From contig CAVQYV010000004.1 of NCBI GenBank assembly GCA_963718295.1, positions 558,001-622,000 on the forward strand: DNA of 64,000 nucleotides, written 5' to 3'. How positions within the stretch are numbered: the first letter of the stretch is position 1; each line of letters opens with the position of its first letter. Under the pieces are notes generated by a model that worked only from the letters and a program-made list of their open reading frames with translations, was not told where the DNA came from and searched no databases. The DNA comes from CAVQYV01 sp963718295 [NCBI: uncultured Methylomirabilota bacterium] (lineage in GTDB: Bacteria; Methylomirabilota; Methylomirabilia; CAVQYV01). Position numbers and translations under genes: made by a program. This document shows positions 42,419 through 50,656 of this stretch, piece after piece.

Positions 42419-42443
42419 GGCCTCCCCTAAAGGAGGCCTCTTT
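42419..42443 (+). terminator. Terminator-like hairpin without a known gene upstream
   Basis: GGCCTCC (42419-42425) pairs with GGAGGCC (42432-42438) across CCTAAA, followed by TCTTT. A strong intrinsic-terminator shape with no protein gene in front of it suggests a short transcript in 42150-42418. Confidence 0.45.
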
Positions 42444-42453
42444 CCTGGGTTTT

Positions 42454-42510
42454 AAGGCGAGATCTAATTGGGAGGCATATTTACCTACCCCCAAGAGAAA
42501 ATCTCGCCTT
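42454..42510. repeat. Perfect 10-bp inverted repeat
   Basis: AAGGCGAGAT at 42454-42463 and ATCTCGCCTT at 42501-42510 with 37 bp between them. Directly after the terminator-like hairpin. Function unknown. Confidence 0.5.
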
Positions 42511-42777
42511 ATATGGGCGATCCCATGTGTGATTCACAAGATGAATATTGCCGAGGCGGAGGGCTTTTGGCGATGGCTGGGAGAGGGAGGCATTAATTTC
42601 CGGAGAAAATCGACCATGGATACCAGGATAATAAGCCTCTTACGATATGAACTGCCCCTTGTTCCCACCCTGGATTGAAGTCAATCTCAGGCGATTCCTC
42701 GTATTGGGCACAGTGTGATGCTCTCATTTGAACCGCTCTGATGGAGATCCCTCTTCCAAGGGCAGCCTAATTTTCCG

Positions 42778-42806
42778 TTGACTTGCCCAATTCCGGGGAG
42801 TATAAG
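42778..42806 (+). promoter_or_regulatory. Candidate promoter of a small RNA
   Basis: TTGACT at 42778-42783, exactly 17 bp, then TATAAG at 42801-42806 (five of six at both boxes). No protein gene starts within 400 bp downstream, but a strong terminator lies about 100 bp on. Confidence 0.6.
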
Positions 42807-42866
42807 CTGATTCTGGTTGTTTGATTCCTTCTTCCTATCACCTTTCCATTTTGCCTGAGAGGGAAC

Positions 42867-42932
42867 ATGAGCAGGAATCTCCAGAAAATGATCCTATGTA
42901 TGAAGCCTCTAAGGTGGGCGCCGGCCCGCTGA
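42867..42932 (+). CDS. Possible 21-residue leader peptide
   Basis: ATG preceded closely by GAGAGGGA encodes MSRNLQKMILCMKPLRWAPA then R and stop. The TGA stop lies between the inner and outer arms of the following terminator. The peptide is basic and has no clear run of one amino acid, so no attenuation signal is obvious. It may be chance. Confidence 0.25.
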   Translation: MSRNLQKMILCMKPLRWAPAR

Positions 42933-42950
42933 GGGGGCTTTTGTGTTTTC
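42903..42950 (+). terminator. Strong intrinsic terminator of the small RNA
   Basis: Outer stem 42903-42909/42934-42940 (seven pairs), inner stem 42914-42919/42924-42929 (six pairs, loop GCCG), then TTTTGTGTTTT. Confidence 0.7.
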
Positions 42951-43264
42951 AGCCCGGAGTCACGGAGATTTCCCAAAGACCGACAGACTTCTACATAAGA
43001 CGCTGGAACGTCGGAGCTAAGAGGCGGTAGCAGATCAAATCATGGTACGAGGAGCCCCGAAGACCATCGCTTCGTAATAAGGCAATTTCCTGTTGGTGAG
43101 CCGTCCCCCAGCAGGAGGCTAAGAATGGATCCAGGGAAACCAACGACTCTTGATGGAGTTCGAAAATCTATATCCGGTCATTCGGTCTGCATAACACTGA
43201 TTGGCCTGTTATTTCCAGTGTTGGTGGCGAGGGATGAAAACGATTAGACTGCGGAGGATTGACC
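42951..43264. other. Intergenic region before the AIPR pseudogene
   Basis: About 310 bp without a gene. It contains AACACTG (43193-43199) and CAGTGTT (43216-43222), a seven-base perfect hairpin arm pair. GCGGAGG at 43251-43257 precedes the ATG of the decayed gene. Confidence 0.4.
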
Positions 43265-45342
43265 ATGCCCCTTGAACTACATGAGGTAAAAAGAGGCATT
43301 CATCTATTCTTGGAACATCTATAGAAACTCATCGACGAAAATCCAGAAATCTCGGAATATCCATGATGCCTTCGAAAAGTTCTCCATGACCAAGTACTCG
43401 ATCGGAGATGCCACCACATGCACCCGAACCGGCGGCAAGAACGATTGCGGCATTGATTTTTACTCAAGCAACAACGCCACATACCACGTTGCACAGTGCA
43501 AAATCCCTGACACGGGACTGGCTGGAGGCTCGCCCGGAGAAGATCAAACGTTTGGATAGCAGTGCAGTCTCCGACTGCCGTGATGCTCTCAATTTCCTCC
43601 TAGGCACAACAAGACTCACTGCCAATGAGCTCGTGCGATATCTTTAGGAAGATTCAGGACGACAAGACAGGGAGGATTTCAATCTGGTCTTCTTTCTGTT
43701 GTTTTTGGCCGTTTGAACGAACGCGCCGAAGCGGACTTTCCGAACTGAAAAAGGTCTCTGCGGACCAAAAAGTCCGTCTCGTCTTGCAACAGATCGACCA
43801 CATCGTCGATGATTTCCTCGTCGGGGGCGGGCCATCGAGACAGACAAGGTCGAGATTCGTCTGCGAAAAGACAAAGGCGATAGTCTCAACGCACATGACT
43901 ACTGCCACTTTCTTGCCAATGCTGCGGACATCTTTAAGGCATTCAAAGACTACGGCTGGCGCTTGTTTGACCTCAATCTGCGCTATGAGATTCGGAATTC
44001 GACGGTCAATGGCGACATCGTTAATTCGTTGAAACATCACCGCAATCGCAAAAACTTCCACCACTACAACAACGGCCTAATCATTGTATGCCAACATTAC
44101 ACGGTGCGGGACGAAGAGATACGGATCACGAACGCACAAGTCATCAATGGACTTCAGACCGTGAAGTCAATATACAACGCAGTAACAACCAAGGAGGTTG
44201 ATCTTGCTGAGCTCGACATGGACTGCCGCGTCCAGGTAAAAGGTCATCAGGAATGAACAGCCGGACTTCGTGGCTGAAGTCGTGCAGGCGACGAACGACA
44301 GAATCCGATGGCTCCCCGAAACCTGAAGTCGAATGCACGAGAGCAAAAATTGCTTCGACGGGAATTCTGCCTCAGTCAAACCAAGATGGTTCTTCCAAGT
44401 GAAACAAGGCGAATGGGAATCGCTGACTCAGGAAGGAGGCCGTTTTTTCAAAGCAGTTGTTGGCCACCACCCTCGGAGTTCAAGCCAGACCCGAATCGCA
44501 AACGGGGCCGGGTGCTCGACAACCAGGATGCTGCAAAAGCGTGGCTTGCCTTCATCGGTTTTTCGGGATTGGGCGGGCGACCGATCAATTCATTACTTCG
44601 CCAAGGATGAGGTCTACGACGTTGCGTTCCGTCGCTGTCCCAACGGTCCAGCACTGGAAAGCATTTGCGGAGACGACTGATTTCCGGGAGCGAACAGGCC
44701 ATCTTGAAAACTTCGCGTCAGGCTACAGCTTTCAGTACCTTCTCGCGTCTGTGACATGGGAATTCGTGCGCCACTATATCCTTCCCCCTCCACTACAGTA
44801 GAGGAGGCCCTTCAGGAAGGCGTCCTCCAAGGCAAAATCAAGAAGGCGGCGGTTCCTTCCACAAGTTCTGTTAGTGAACAGGAGAACTACTTGGCGGAGA
44901 ACCACACGTACCAGACGTGGCGCCTGATGTCCAACATGAAGGAACTGCTCGTCGAAGCGATCTCTTTTGTGTCGCCCACAGATACACGACCTTGACGAAG
45001 TCTGTTTGTAACAAACCGCTTCTCTCGGCCTTTGATGTCAAGGAGTTCCATGGCGTCTGGCGAATGAAGGAGGTTGCCACTTCAGCTCGTCGTCTGCGGC
45101 AGACCTCTACCGGAAGCCGTTTTCTCCAGAATCTGGGGTTTCTTCGATATGTGGCTGGACAGTACTGGGAGGACAAACGAAACCAAATACTCTCAACATC
45201 TCGGATACGAACCCTCTTACTGAGGTCAGACATGGTGTCGGACTTGAAGGAGAAAATCATGGAACTTAACAAACGGGTGAACCCAGACAAGCCATGGAAA
45301 GCCGCAGGCAAGACATTTGTCGATTCGTTGCCGGCCCTTTGA
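43265..45342 (+). pseudogene. Decayed AIPR (abortive phage infection) family protein with PD-(D/E)xK-like N-terminus
   Basis: A gene of about 690 codons broken by several stops and frameshifts. It begins MPLELHEVKRGIHLFLEHL and meets TAG at 43322-43324. The next frame has GGKNDCGIDFYSSN and YHVAQCK, which resemble the D...QxK core of the nuclease-like domain found at the front of AIPR proteins. From about 43930 the AIPR domain is clear: RLFDLNLRYEIRNS, NFHHYNNGLIIVC and ITNAQVINGLQTVKSIYNA. Further frame changes occur near 43646, 43715, 43830, 44256 and 44600-44910, and the last piece runs to a TGA at 45342 (SDLKEKIMELNKRVNPDKP). Intact AIPR proteins act in phage defence. The number of lesions exceeds what single sequencing errors would give. 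Confidence 0.8.
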
Positions 45343-45474
45343 CAACGGAAGCCTCCAAAAAAGACAGGGTGCAGGGGACGCAGTACCCGGGCGCCTGACG
45401 CGAGGCCTGTGTGCCAGACATAGCACAGAACTCGCACGCGGGGAGTCCCCGTAGCAGGTGTACGTGGAGCCGAA

Positions 45475-45526
45475 GCATAACCACCGGCTGCAGCGGATTC
45501 GCTCTCCGCTGAGCCTGGCGTTAGAC
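45475..45526 (+). repeat. Integron-type attC site
   Basis: R'' GCATAAC (45475-45481) and R' GTTAGAC (45520-45526, matching GTTRRRY) bound an imperfect hairpin. CAGCGGA (45491-45497) pairs with TCCGCTG (45505-45511), GGCT (45486-45489) with AGCC (45512-45515) and CC with GG. G45490 is left unpaired, the extrahelical base expected in attC. The loop is seven bases. It lies 16 bp before the DUF2971 start. Confidence 0.65.
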
Positions 45527-45541
45527 GCCTATTCTTGAGAC

Positions 45542-46269
45542 ATGCGTGCAACACATCCCGTATTTGATAAGTTGCCCACCCCGGAGGCGCGAATTTGGCG
45601 CTACTTCGACTTGCCGAAGTTTGCCTCCCTCCTTCACAACCAGGGTCTTTGGTTTAGCCGCGCCGATTTGTTGGGCGATCCGCTCGAAGGGTCCTTCACT
45701 CGGGCCAGGGAGGCCGATCGGCAGGCGCTCTTGGCGAATCCACCCGAAGGACAAACTCGCGAGCAGCTTGAGGCGATCTTCAGATACAACGCCAGCGTGT
45801 TCGCTGAGATTCCCTCGTACGCCTACGTCAATTGCTGGCATATCGGTGACGACGAATCGATGGCTATGTGGCGCGGATACGGCGGCGGTCCCTACGGAGT
45901 TGCGCTTCGTACGACAGTCGGGCTGTTGAATGACCTTTTGCCTGTCAATTTCAGCGACGGCCCCTTGAACGATATCTTTCTCGCACAGGCTGAGTACGTC
46001 GACCACTCATCGGAGCTGGAACGTATTCCTCACGAGTACAACGTGTACAGCCCATCTGTCTGCAAATCCCTTGCTTACCGACACGAAGCTGAACTCCGGG
46101 CGCTGTTCATGGCACCTGTCGGTATCGGCCAGAGAGCGGACGCCAGGCCCACTTCGTCAAGGTCGATTTGCAGCGCCTGGTGCAGGTCGTCACCGTGTCA
46201 CCGTTGTCGCCGTCGTGGTTCGACGAAGTCGTATCAGCGATGGCCGCAAGATTTGAGTTCAAGTTTTGA
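45542..46269 (+). pseudogene. DUF2971 protein with one frameshift, in a gene cassette
   Basis: The first 195 codons encode a DUF2971 protein: RIWRYFDLPKFASLLHNQGL, FSRADLLGDPLEGSF, AYVNCWHIGDDESMAMWRGY and YRHEAELRALF. Near 46117-46131 the frame must shift by one base to continue with HFVKVDLQRLVQVVTVSPLS and PSWFDEVVSAMAARFEFKF and a TGA at 46267-46269, which is the normal end of the family. Unshifted, the frame runs on as Ser/Arg-rich nonsense to 46309. DUF2971 proteins are frequent in defence regions and integron cassettes, with unknown activity. The gene sits tightly between GTTAGAC at 45520 and GTCTAAC at 46313, as an integron cassette would. Confidence 0.78.
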
Positions 46270-46312
46270 AGTGATGCGCTCGCGGGCCTTCGCTCGCCCG
46301 ATATACTGAGCC

Positions 46313-46490
46313 GTCTAACACGCCGCTGGTGTGCCCTGCAAAGCCATCGTCTGCTCACCGGTGCAAGTCCGGTCGTGGTAACCGCCAGGGGACCACGTAG
46401 CAGGCATCCAGTGCATCTGAGCGATCGGATGTGCTGAAGCGATGTATCCCCCGGGAGAACGGGGAGCCAAGCAGCAGCCCCTAATATCAA
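46313..46490 (+). other. Half attC site with probable group II intron relic
   Basis: GTCTAAC at 46313-46319, the exact complement of the R' core before the cassette, begins a second attC whose right half is missing. In its place lies about 165 bp with RNA-like features: CACCGGTGCAAGTCCGGTC, the pattern GTGCAAGTCCGG common in domain I of bacterial group II introns, then paired GC arms (CCCCCGGGAGAACGGGG). Group IIC-attC introns are known to insert in attC sites. No reverse transcriptase gene remains. The intron call rests on motif resemblance only. Confidence 0.35.
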
Positions 46491-46494
46491 GCCA

Positions 46495-46546
46495 GCACGC
46501 TTTTCACTTTTCCGCCCCTATATATAGAGAAAAGCGTAGAGCGTCA
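46495..46546 (+). repeat. Imperfect flanking repeat, left copy
   Basis: About 52 bp (CGCTTTTC ... CCCTATATATAG ... GAAAAGCG ... GCGTCA) matching the segment at 47352-47403. CGCTTTTC (46498-46505) and GAAAAGCG (46529-46536) are exact complements, so it can form a stem. The two copies bracket the HEPN-type gene. Confidence 0.5.
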
Positions 46547-46640
46547 TTCAACTCCGTTGAAGGACCGATCCCAGGACTTGCCTCGATTTTCGACTGGGGT
46601 CTATTGCTGATCATCGCATAAACAGCAGGTGGCCCGTCGA

Positions 46641-47270
46641 ATGAATAACCTGATCGATTCCCCACTGGACAAGAAGAATATCGGCCTCGCGAAGCTTCTA
46701 TACGAGCTGCGCCAGGATTTGGATATCTATTGTTTGATCTCTGCCAACGCGGACAAGATCAAAGGAAAGGGAATTGGCAATGCCTTCTTTGGCCACCTCC
46801 AGCAGCTTGCTCTCCGATCTATCGCAGTTAACATCTGCAAGATATTCGAGGAAGAAAAGGGATATCAACTGAACTCTATTCCGGAGTATTCCGTCATATT
46901 CGCACCAAGCCCCCCACCGCATGGGATAACGTCAGATTGAAAGATTTCATTCAAAAGCACCACGGACCACCTGACTTCGAGAGCCCGATCTGTGCACTCA
47001 AGGCAACTATTGACGGATTTCAGGACAAATTCAAAGTAGACGATCAGTTCAAGACATTCAGAGATAAAATAGCCACTCATACCGAATATGGCATTGCCAT
47101 TGAAATACTTCCCTCTTACGACGCGATGGAGAGTCTCTTTGCCTTCGGGGCAGACTTCTATGGTCTCATTGCGGGAGCCTTCATTGGGTGGAGTCGTTCC
47201 ATACGACTTCATGACCGGGAGGCAAGTAAAGGTCAGTCTGAAGAGACTTCTTCAGAGAGTTGGGCCTTAA
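46641..47270 (+). pseudogene. HEPN/AbiU2-like protein, two frameshifts
   Basis: About 210 codons split over three frames. The first part (NNLIDSPLDKKNIGLAKLLY, HLQQLALRSIAVNICKIFEE) leaves frame near 46890-46905 at a run of Cs. The second (WDNVRLKDFIQKHHGP, DDQFKTFRDKIATHTEYG) contains R-4x-H (RDKIATH), the HEPN ribonuclease motif. The third, after a shift near 47190, ends VKVSLKRLLQRVGP at 47270. This order resembles AbiU2-type abortive infection proteins. GTG 46629 is an alternative start. Both breaks lie at homopolymers, so sequencing error is possible, but neighbouring genes are also broken. Confidence 0.6.
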
Positions 47271-47351
47271 TGATATCAAGACGGATATGGAGTAGCTATG
47301 GAGTATCTAAGAACGCTCCAGACCTACTAAGAAGCCCAGAGATCTGAACAG

Positions 47352-47403
47352 TACGCTTCCCGCTTCATGGCCCTATATGTAGGGGGAAAAGCATGAAGCG
47401 TCA
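47352..47403 (+). repeat. Imperfect flanking repeat, right copy
   Basis: Second copy of the 46495-46546 element, with CCCTATATGTAGGGGG in the centre and GCTTCATG (47362-47369)/CATGAAGC (47392-47399) as its stem. Compensatory change of the stem between copies suggests selection for a hairpin. Confidence 0.5.
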
Positions 47404-47747
47404 GTCTGACAAAGGACGTTTGGGAGGGGAAAATAGCAGCCAAAGGACTTCGAAGCGACAGTTTGTTTTCATTGGCCCAGGACCCCGAGCAGGGGTAGGG
47501 GTTGCTGGTGACGGGAGCGGAGGTTACTCGGTCCACGCGGCGCTGTCTCGCGGAATGAGGCCTCCTCGACCGTGACACGCTTGTCCTTCCTTCGCACGCA
47601 GACCACCCCGCAGCGGACAGGAGTGTCCGCGCTCCGCCTGAACGCGCGATGCGCCCAACGACGGTCGCGTGTCCGCTTGACGCTTGCGCGCCAAACTCGC
47701 AGGACGCTATAAGCAGGAAAACACGCTCGCAAGAAAGGATTTGTTCT
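47404..47747. other. Non-coding lead-in to a foreign block
   Basis: About 340 bp with no gene recognised. Composition turns GC-rich from about 47480. GCGGACA (47613-47619) and TGTCCGC (47624-47630) form a tight hairpin with loop GGAG, of a kind I associate with interspersed motifs in Verrucomicrobiota/Kiritimatiellota-type genomes (recollection, not tested). Confidence 0.35.
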
Positions 47748-49056
47748 ATGCCGTCCGGAACCAAGCGACCAATCGATACCAGTCGGGTGCTGTGCATCAT
47801 CATGGGAGGCGGTCAGGGAACCCGCCTGTTTCCCTTGACGCGGGAGCGCGCCAAACCGGCCGTGCCCCTCGCCGGGAAGTACCGCTTGGTGGACATCCCC
47901 ATCTCCAACTGCATCAACTCGGGCATGCGGCGCATCTACCTGCTGACCCAGTTCCTCTCCGCCTCCCTGCATCGGCACGTCCATGCGTCCTTCAAGTTCG
48001 ATCACTTCACCGCCGGCTTCGTCGAAATCCTCGCCGCCGAGCAGACCCTCACCGACACTTCCTGGTATCAGGGAACCGCCGACGCCGTGCGCAAGAACCT
48101 GGGTCACTTCCGGAACCTGGATTTCGACTACGCCCTCGTCCTCAGCGGCGATCAACTGTACCGGATGGACTTCCGAAAAATCCTCGAGCAGCACGTCGCC
48201 ACCCAGGCCGACTTGACCATCTCCACCATCCCCGTCCAGCGCGATGCCGCGCAGTCGCTGGGGATCATGCAGATCGATGCGGAAGAGCGCATTATCCGTT
48301 TCGTCGAGAAGCCGAAGGACCCGGCGGTGCTGGATACGTTGGCGATCCCGGCCGCCTCCGCTGAAGCCATGGGCATCAAGGCGAAAGGCGAGTCGTTCCT
48401 GGCGTCGATGGGGATTTACCTGTTCAACCGCGATATTCTCTTTGACCTGCTCGAGAACAACTTCACCGACTTCGGCAAACACATCATCCCCTCGGCGATC
48501 CAGACCCACCGGGTCTTTGCGCACGTCTTCCAGGGATACTGGGAGGACATCGGCACCATCCGCTCCTTCTTCGAGGCCAATCTCGACCTCGCGGCGGAAC
48601 TGCCGCGCTTCAACTTCTTCGACATGAGCGCGCCGATCTATACCCGCCCGCGCTTCCTCCCGGCCTCGAAGATCAACGGGGCCGCGATCGACCACGCCAT
48701 CATCGCCGACGGCTGCATCATCAACCATTGCAAGATTTCCGAGAGCATCATCGGCCTGCGCTCCCTGGTCGACCAAGGCAGCCAGGTCACGCGCACCGTG
48801 GTGATGGGCGCCGACTACTTCGAATCGCATCGAGTCCATCCAGCAAAGCGCCAAGGAGAATCGCCCCCGCATCGGCATCGGCAAGAATACCCGCATCGAT
48901 TACGCCATCGTCGACAAGAACGCCCGCATCGGCGACAACTGCGTCATCACCCCTGCCGGCAAGCCCGACGCCGTGGACCACCCGCTCTACTTCATCCGCG
49001 ACGGCATCGTCATCATCCCCAAGAACAAGGTCATCCCGCACGGGACGGTGATTTAA
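47748..49056 (+). pseudogene. glgC: Glucose-1-phosphate adenylyltransferase, frameshifted
   Basis: ADP-glucose synthase for glycogen. The first 360 codons are intact: IMGGGQGTRLFPLTRERAKPA (pyrophosphorylase signature, read in two parts), KYRLVDIPISNCINSGM, WYQGTADAVRKN, LSGDQLYRMDF and IRFVEKP. Near 48827 the frame must shift by one or two bases to give ENRPRIGIGKNTRIDYAIVD and VDHPLYFIRDGIVIIPKNK with a TAA at 49054-49056, the normal left-handed-helix end. Unshifted, it reads as an Arg/His-rich tail to 49169. Codon use is strongly C/G-ending, unlike the genes on either side. The start ATG has AAGGAT upstream. Confidence 0.85.
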
Positions 49057-49116
49057 CGAAGCTCTGCCGCCCCCTGCCAGGACCATGCCAGCGACTGTTC
49101 CCCACGAATCCGCCCT

Positions 49117-49165
49117 ATGACCTCGCGCGAACGTGTCTTGTCCGCCCTGAACCACCGGGAAGTGC
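49117..49165 (+). pseudogene. Truncated uroporphyrinogen decarboxylase/MtaA-like N-terminus
   Basis: Seventeen codons read MTSRERVLSALNHREV, the standard opening of URO-D-superfamily proteins (usually followed by PDR-P). After that the similarity stops abruptly, and about 55 bp later the host-like glycosyltransferase gene ends on the other strand. This marks a junction between foreign and host-like DNA near 49165-49219. Confidence 0.5.
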
Positions 49166-49218
49166 TTGACTTTTGCACGTCCACCCTCCTCCTTCCCCGA
49201 GGCCCAGTGAACAATCCT

Positions 49219-50628
49219 CTATCTACCCTTCCCCCCCAAGATCACCTTCATCGTCCTCAACAGGATGGAGGAATCCAGGAGGAAAGAGACGTTCTTGATG
49301 TAATAGAGGTCGAATTCCAATTTCTCCTGGGACTCCTCTACGGAAGAGGCATAGTCGGCTTGGATCTGAGCCCATCCCGTGACGCCTGGTTTTACTGACA
49401 ATCGCTCCATGAAGTAAGGCACCTTGGCCTTCAGTTCGTTCAGGAATTCCATTCTCTCAGGTCTGGGTCCCACCAAGCTCATCTCTCCCCTCAAGACATT
49501 CAATAGCTGGGGAATCTCGTCCAGCCTCCATCTGCGAAGGAATCTGCCGACTCGGGTCACTCGTGGATCATGCATGCATGCCCAGACTGGGCCAGTCTCC
49601 TCTTCAGCATTTTGCACCATGGAGCGAAACTTGATCAGGCGAAAGGGCTTTCCGTCCTTTCCGATTCGCTCTTGAATGAAGAAGAGGTCGCCCCGGCTTT
49701 CCACCTTGATGAGAGCCGCGATCAAGAGGGACAGGGGTAAGGTGAGGGCCAGGCCCAGGAGCGAGATGGAGATATCCATCAGCCTCTTGATCCTGTGGAT
49801 ATGGATCTTGGGGATATTGATATAGGAGATGAGAAACCAGAGATCGTCGATGAAATCCAGGGGGATCTTTTTGGAATATTCCTCGGAGAAGGATACGGCA
49901 TCCCGAATCTCAATACCCCCTTGATTGCAGGCGATCAGGTCATGGATGAGAGGCTTGAAGCGCTCAGAGGGGAGGGCAACCACGAGGATGTCCGGACTCT
50001 CCCGATCGACGATCTCCAGAAGCCGATCGGAGGTCCCCAGCATGGGAGGGGCAGAAGGGGATGGGGCCTGGCCCATCGCCGTTCCTTCCAGGCCGATCAG
50101 GCCTCCGGACACCAGATGCATATCGGAAGAGATCGAATCCAGCAGGGACTGCAGCTGGGTCAGGTCCGTGAGATCACCCACCAGAATGACCTTCTTCGAA
50201 AATACCCCCCTCATTCCCAGATGGGAGTAGAGCCATCGCCATGCGAAAATGCCCAGGAAGACCAAGAGACCGTAGAGGGCGATGATGCCTCGGCCCAGGG
50301 TAGTCGAGCGATCCCCATAAAATAGCAAGTAAAAGGACAAGATGGAGATGAGAAGGGATATCGCGGTGGCGGCCCCTACCCGTAAGGACTCAAAGGGACG
50401 ACGATAATCTTTCTTGATCTGATAGAGATCGGCCACATAGAAGACGATCAGGAAGATCGGGACGATCAGAAGGGATGTGGGCCAGCGCTGTGAAATATAT
50501 CGGGGCCCGCCGTCGAGGCCGAAGCGAATGAAGGAGGCGAGAATGAAGGAGACCTGAAAGATCAGGATATCCCCCAGGACTAAAGAGATCCTCTGAATAG
50601 ATATCGCCCTTTTCTGAATTCTTAGCAT
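49219..50628 (-). CDS. Exopolysaccharide polyprenyl glycosylphosphotransferase
   Basis: Predicted 469-residue initiating enzyme that transfers a sugar phosphate to undecaprenyl phosphate. It has four N-terminal transmembrane segments (about 10-125), a Rossmann-like middle (GVFSKKVILVGD), a fifth hydrophobic segment near residue 290 and the bacterial sugar transferase domain: RIKRLMDISISLLGL, ERIGKDGKPFRLIKFRSM, RRWRLDEIPQLLNVLRGEMSLVGPRPE (read in parts) and SVKPGVTGWAQI. The WbaP/EpsE/WcaJ group fits; the sugar is unknown. No other capsule or EPS genes are in the window. The ATG has no strong ribosome site. Confidence 0.93.
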   Translation of the reverse strand: MLRIQKRAISIQRISLVLGDILIFQVSFILASFIRFGLDGGPRYISQRWPTSLLIVPIFLIVFYVADLYQIKKDYRRPFESLRVGAATAISLLISILSFYLLFYGDRSTTLGRGIIALYGLLVFLGIFAWRWLYSHLGMRGVFSKKVILVGDLTDLTQLQSLLDSISSDMHLVSGGLIGLEGTAMGQAPSPSAPPMLGTSDRLLEIVDRESPDILVVALPSERFKPLIHDLIACNQGGIEIRDAVSFSEEYSKKIPLDFIDDLWFLISYINIPKIHIHRIKRLMDISISLLGLALTLPLSLLIAALIKVESRGDLFFIQERIGKDGKPFRLIKFRSMVQNAEEETGPVWACMHDPRVTRVGRFLRRWRLDEIPQLLNVLRGEMSLVGPRPERMEFLNELKAKVPYFMERLSVKPGVTGWAQIQADYASSVEESQEKLEFDLYYIKNVSFLLDSSILLRTMKVILGGKGR

Positions 50629-50656
50629 TTGGGTATCTTCTCCCGGGCCGTGGCCC

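Larger units (their letters stand above)
42144..42777. other. Non-coding region with hairpins
   Basis: About 630 bp with no open frame that has both a ribosome site and similarity. It holds a terminator-like hairpin (42419-42443) and a ten-base perfect inverted repeat (42454-42463/42501-42510), each listed separately. The rest is unassigned and may contain an unrecognised RNA upstream of the first hairpin. Confidence 0.4.
42813..42950 (+). ncRNA. Candidate small RNA (promoter to terminator), possibly with a leader peptide
   Basis: A transcript of about 130 nt is predicted from the promoter at 42778-42806 to the T-tract at 42939-42949. Its last third is a two-stage stem: AAGCCTC with GGGGCTT outside and GTGGGC with GCCCGC inside, then TTTTGTGTTTT. 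No known RNA family is recognised. It also contains a 21-codon ORF (42867-42932) whose stop lies within the terminator stem, so translation would affect termination. Either a regulatory RNA or an attenuator leader is possible. Confidence 0.45.

Noticed and set aside
46345-46400. GGTGCAAGTCCGG looked like the core of a cobalamin riboswitch.
   Set aside because: The B12-box (GCCACTG) and the rest of the aptamer are absent and no transporter or cobalamin gene follows. A group II intron relic fits better.
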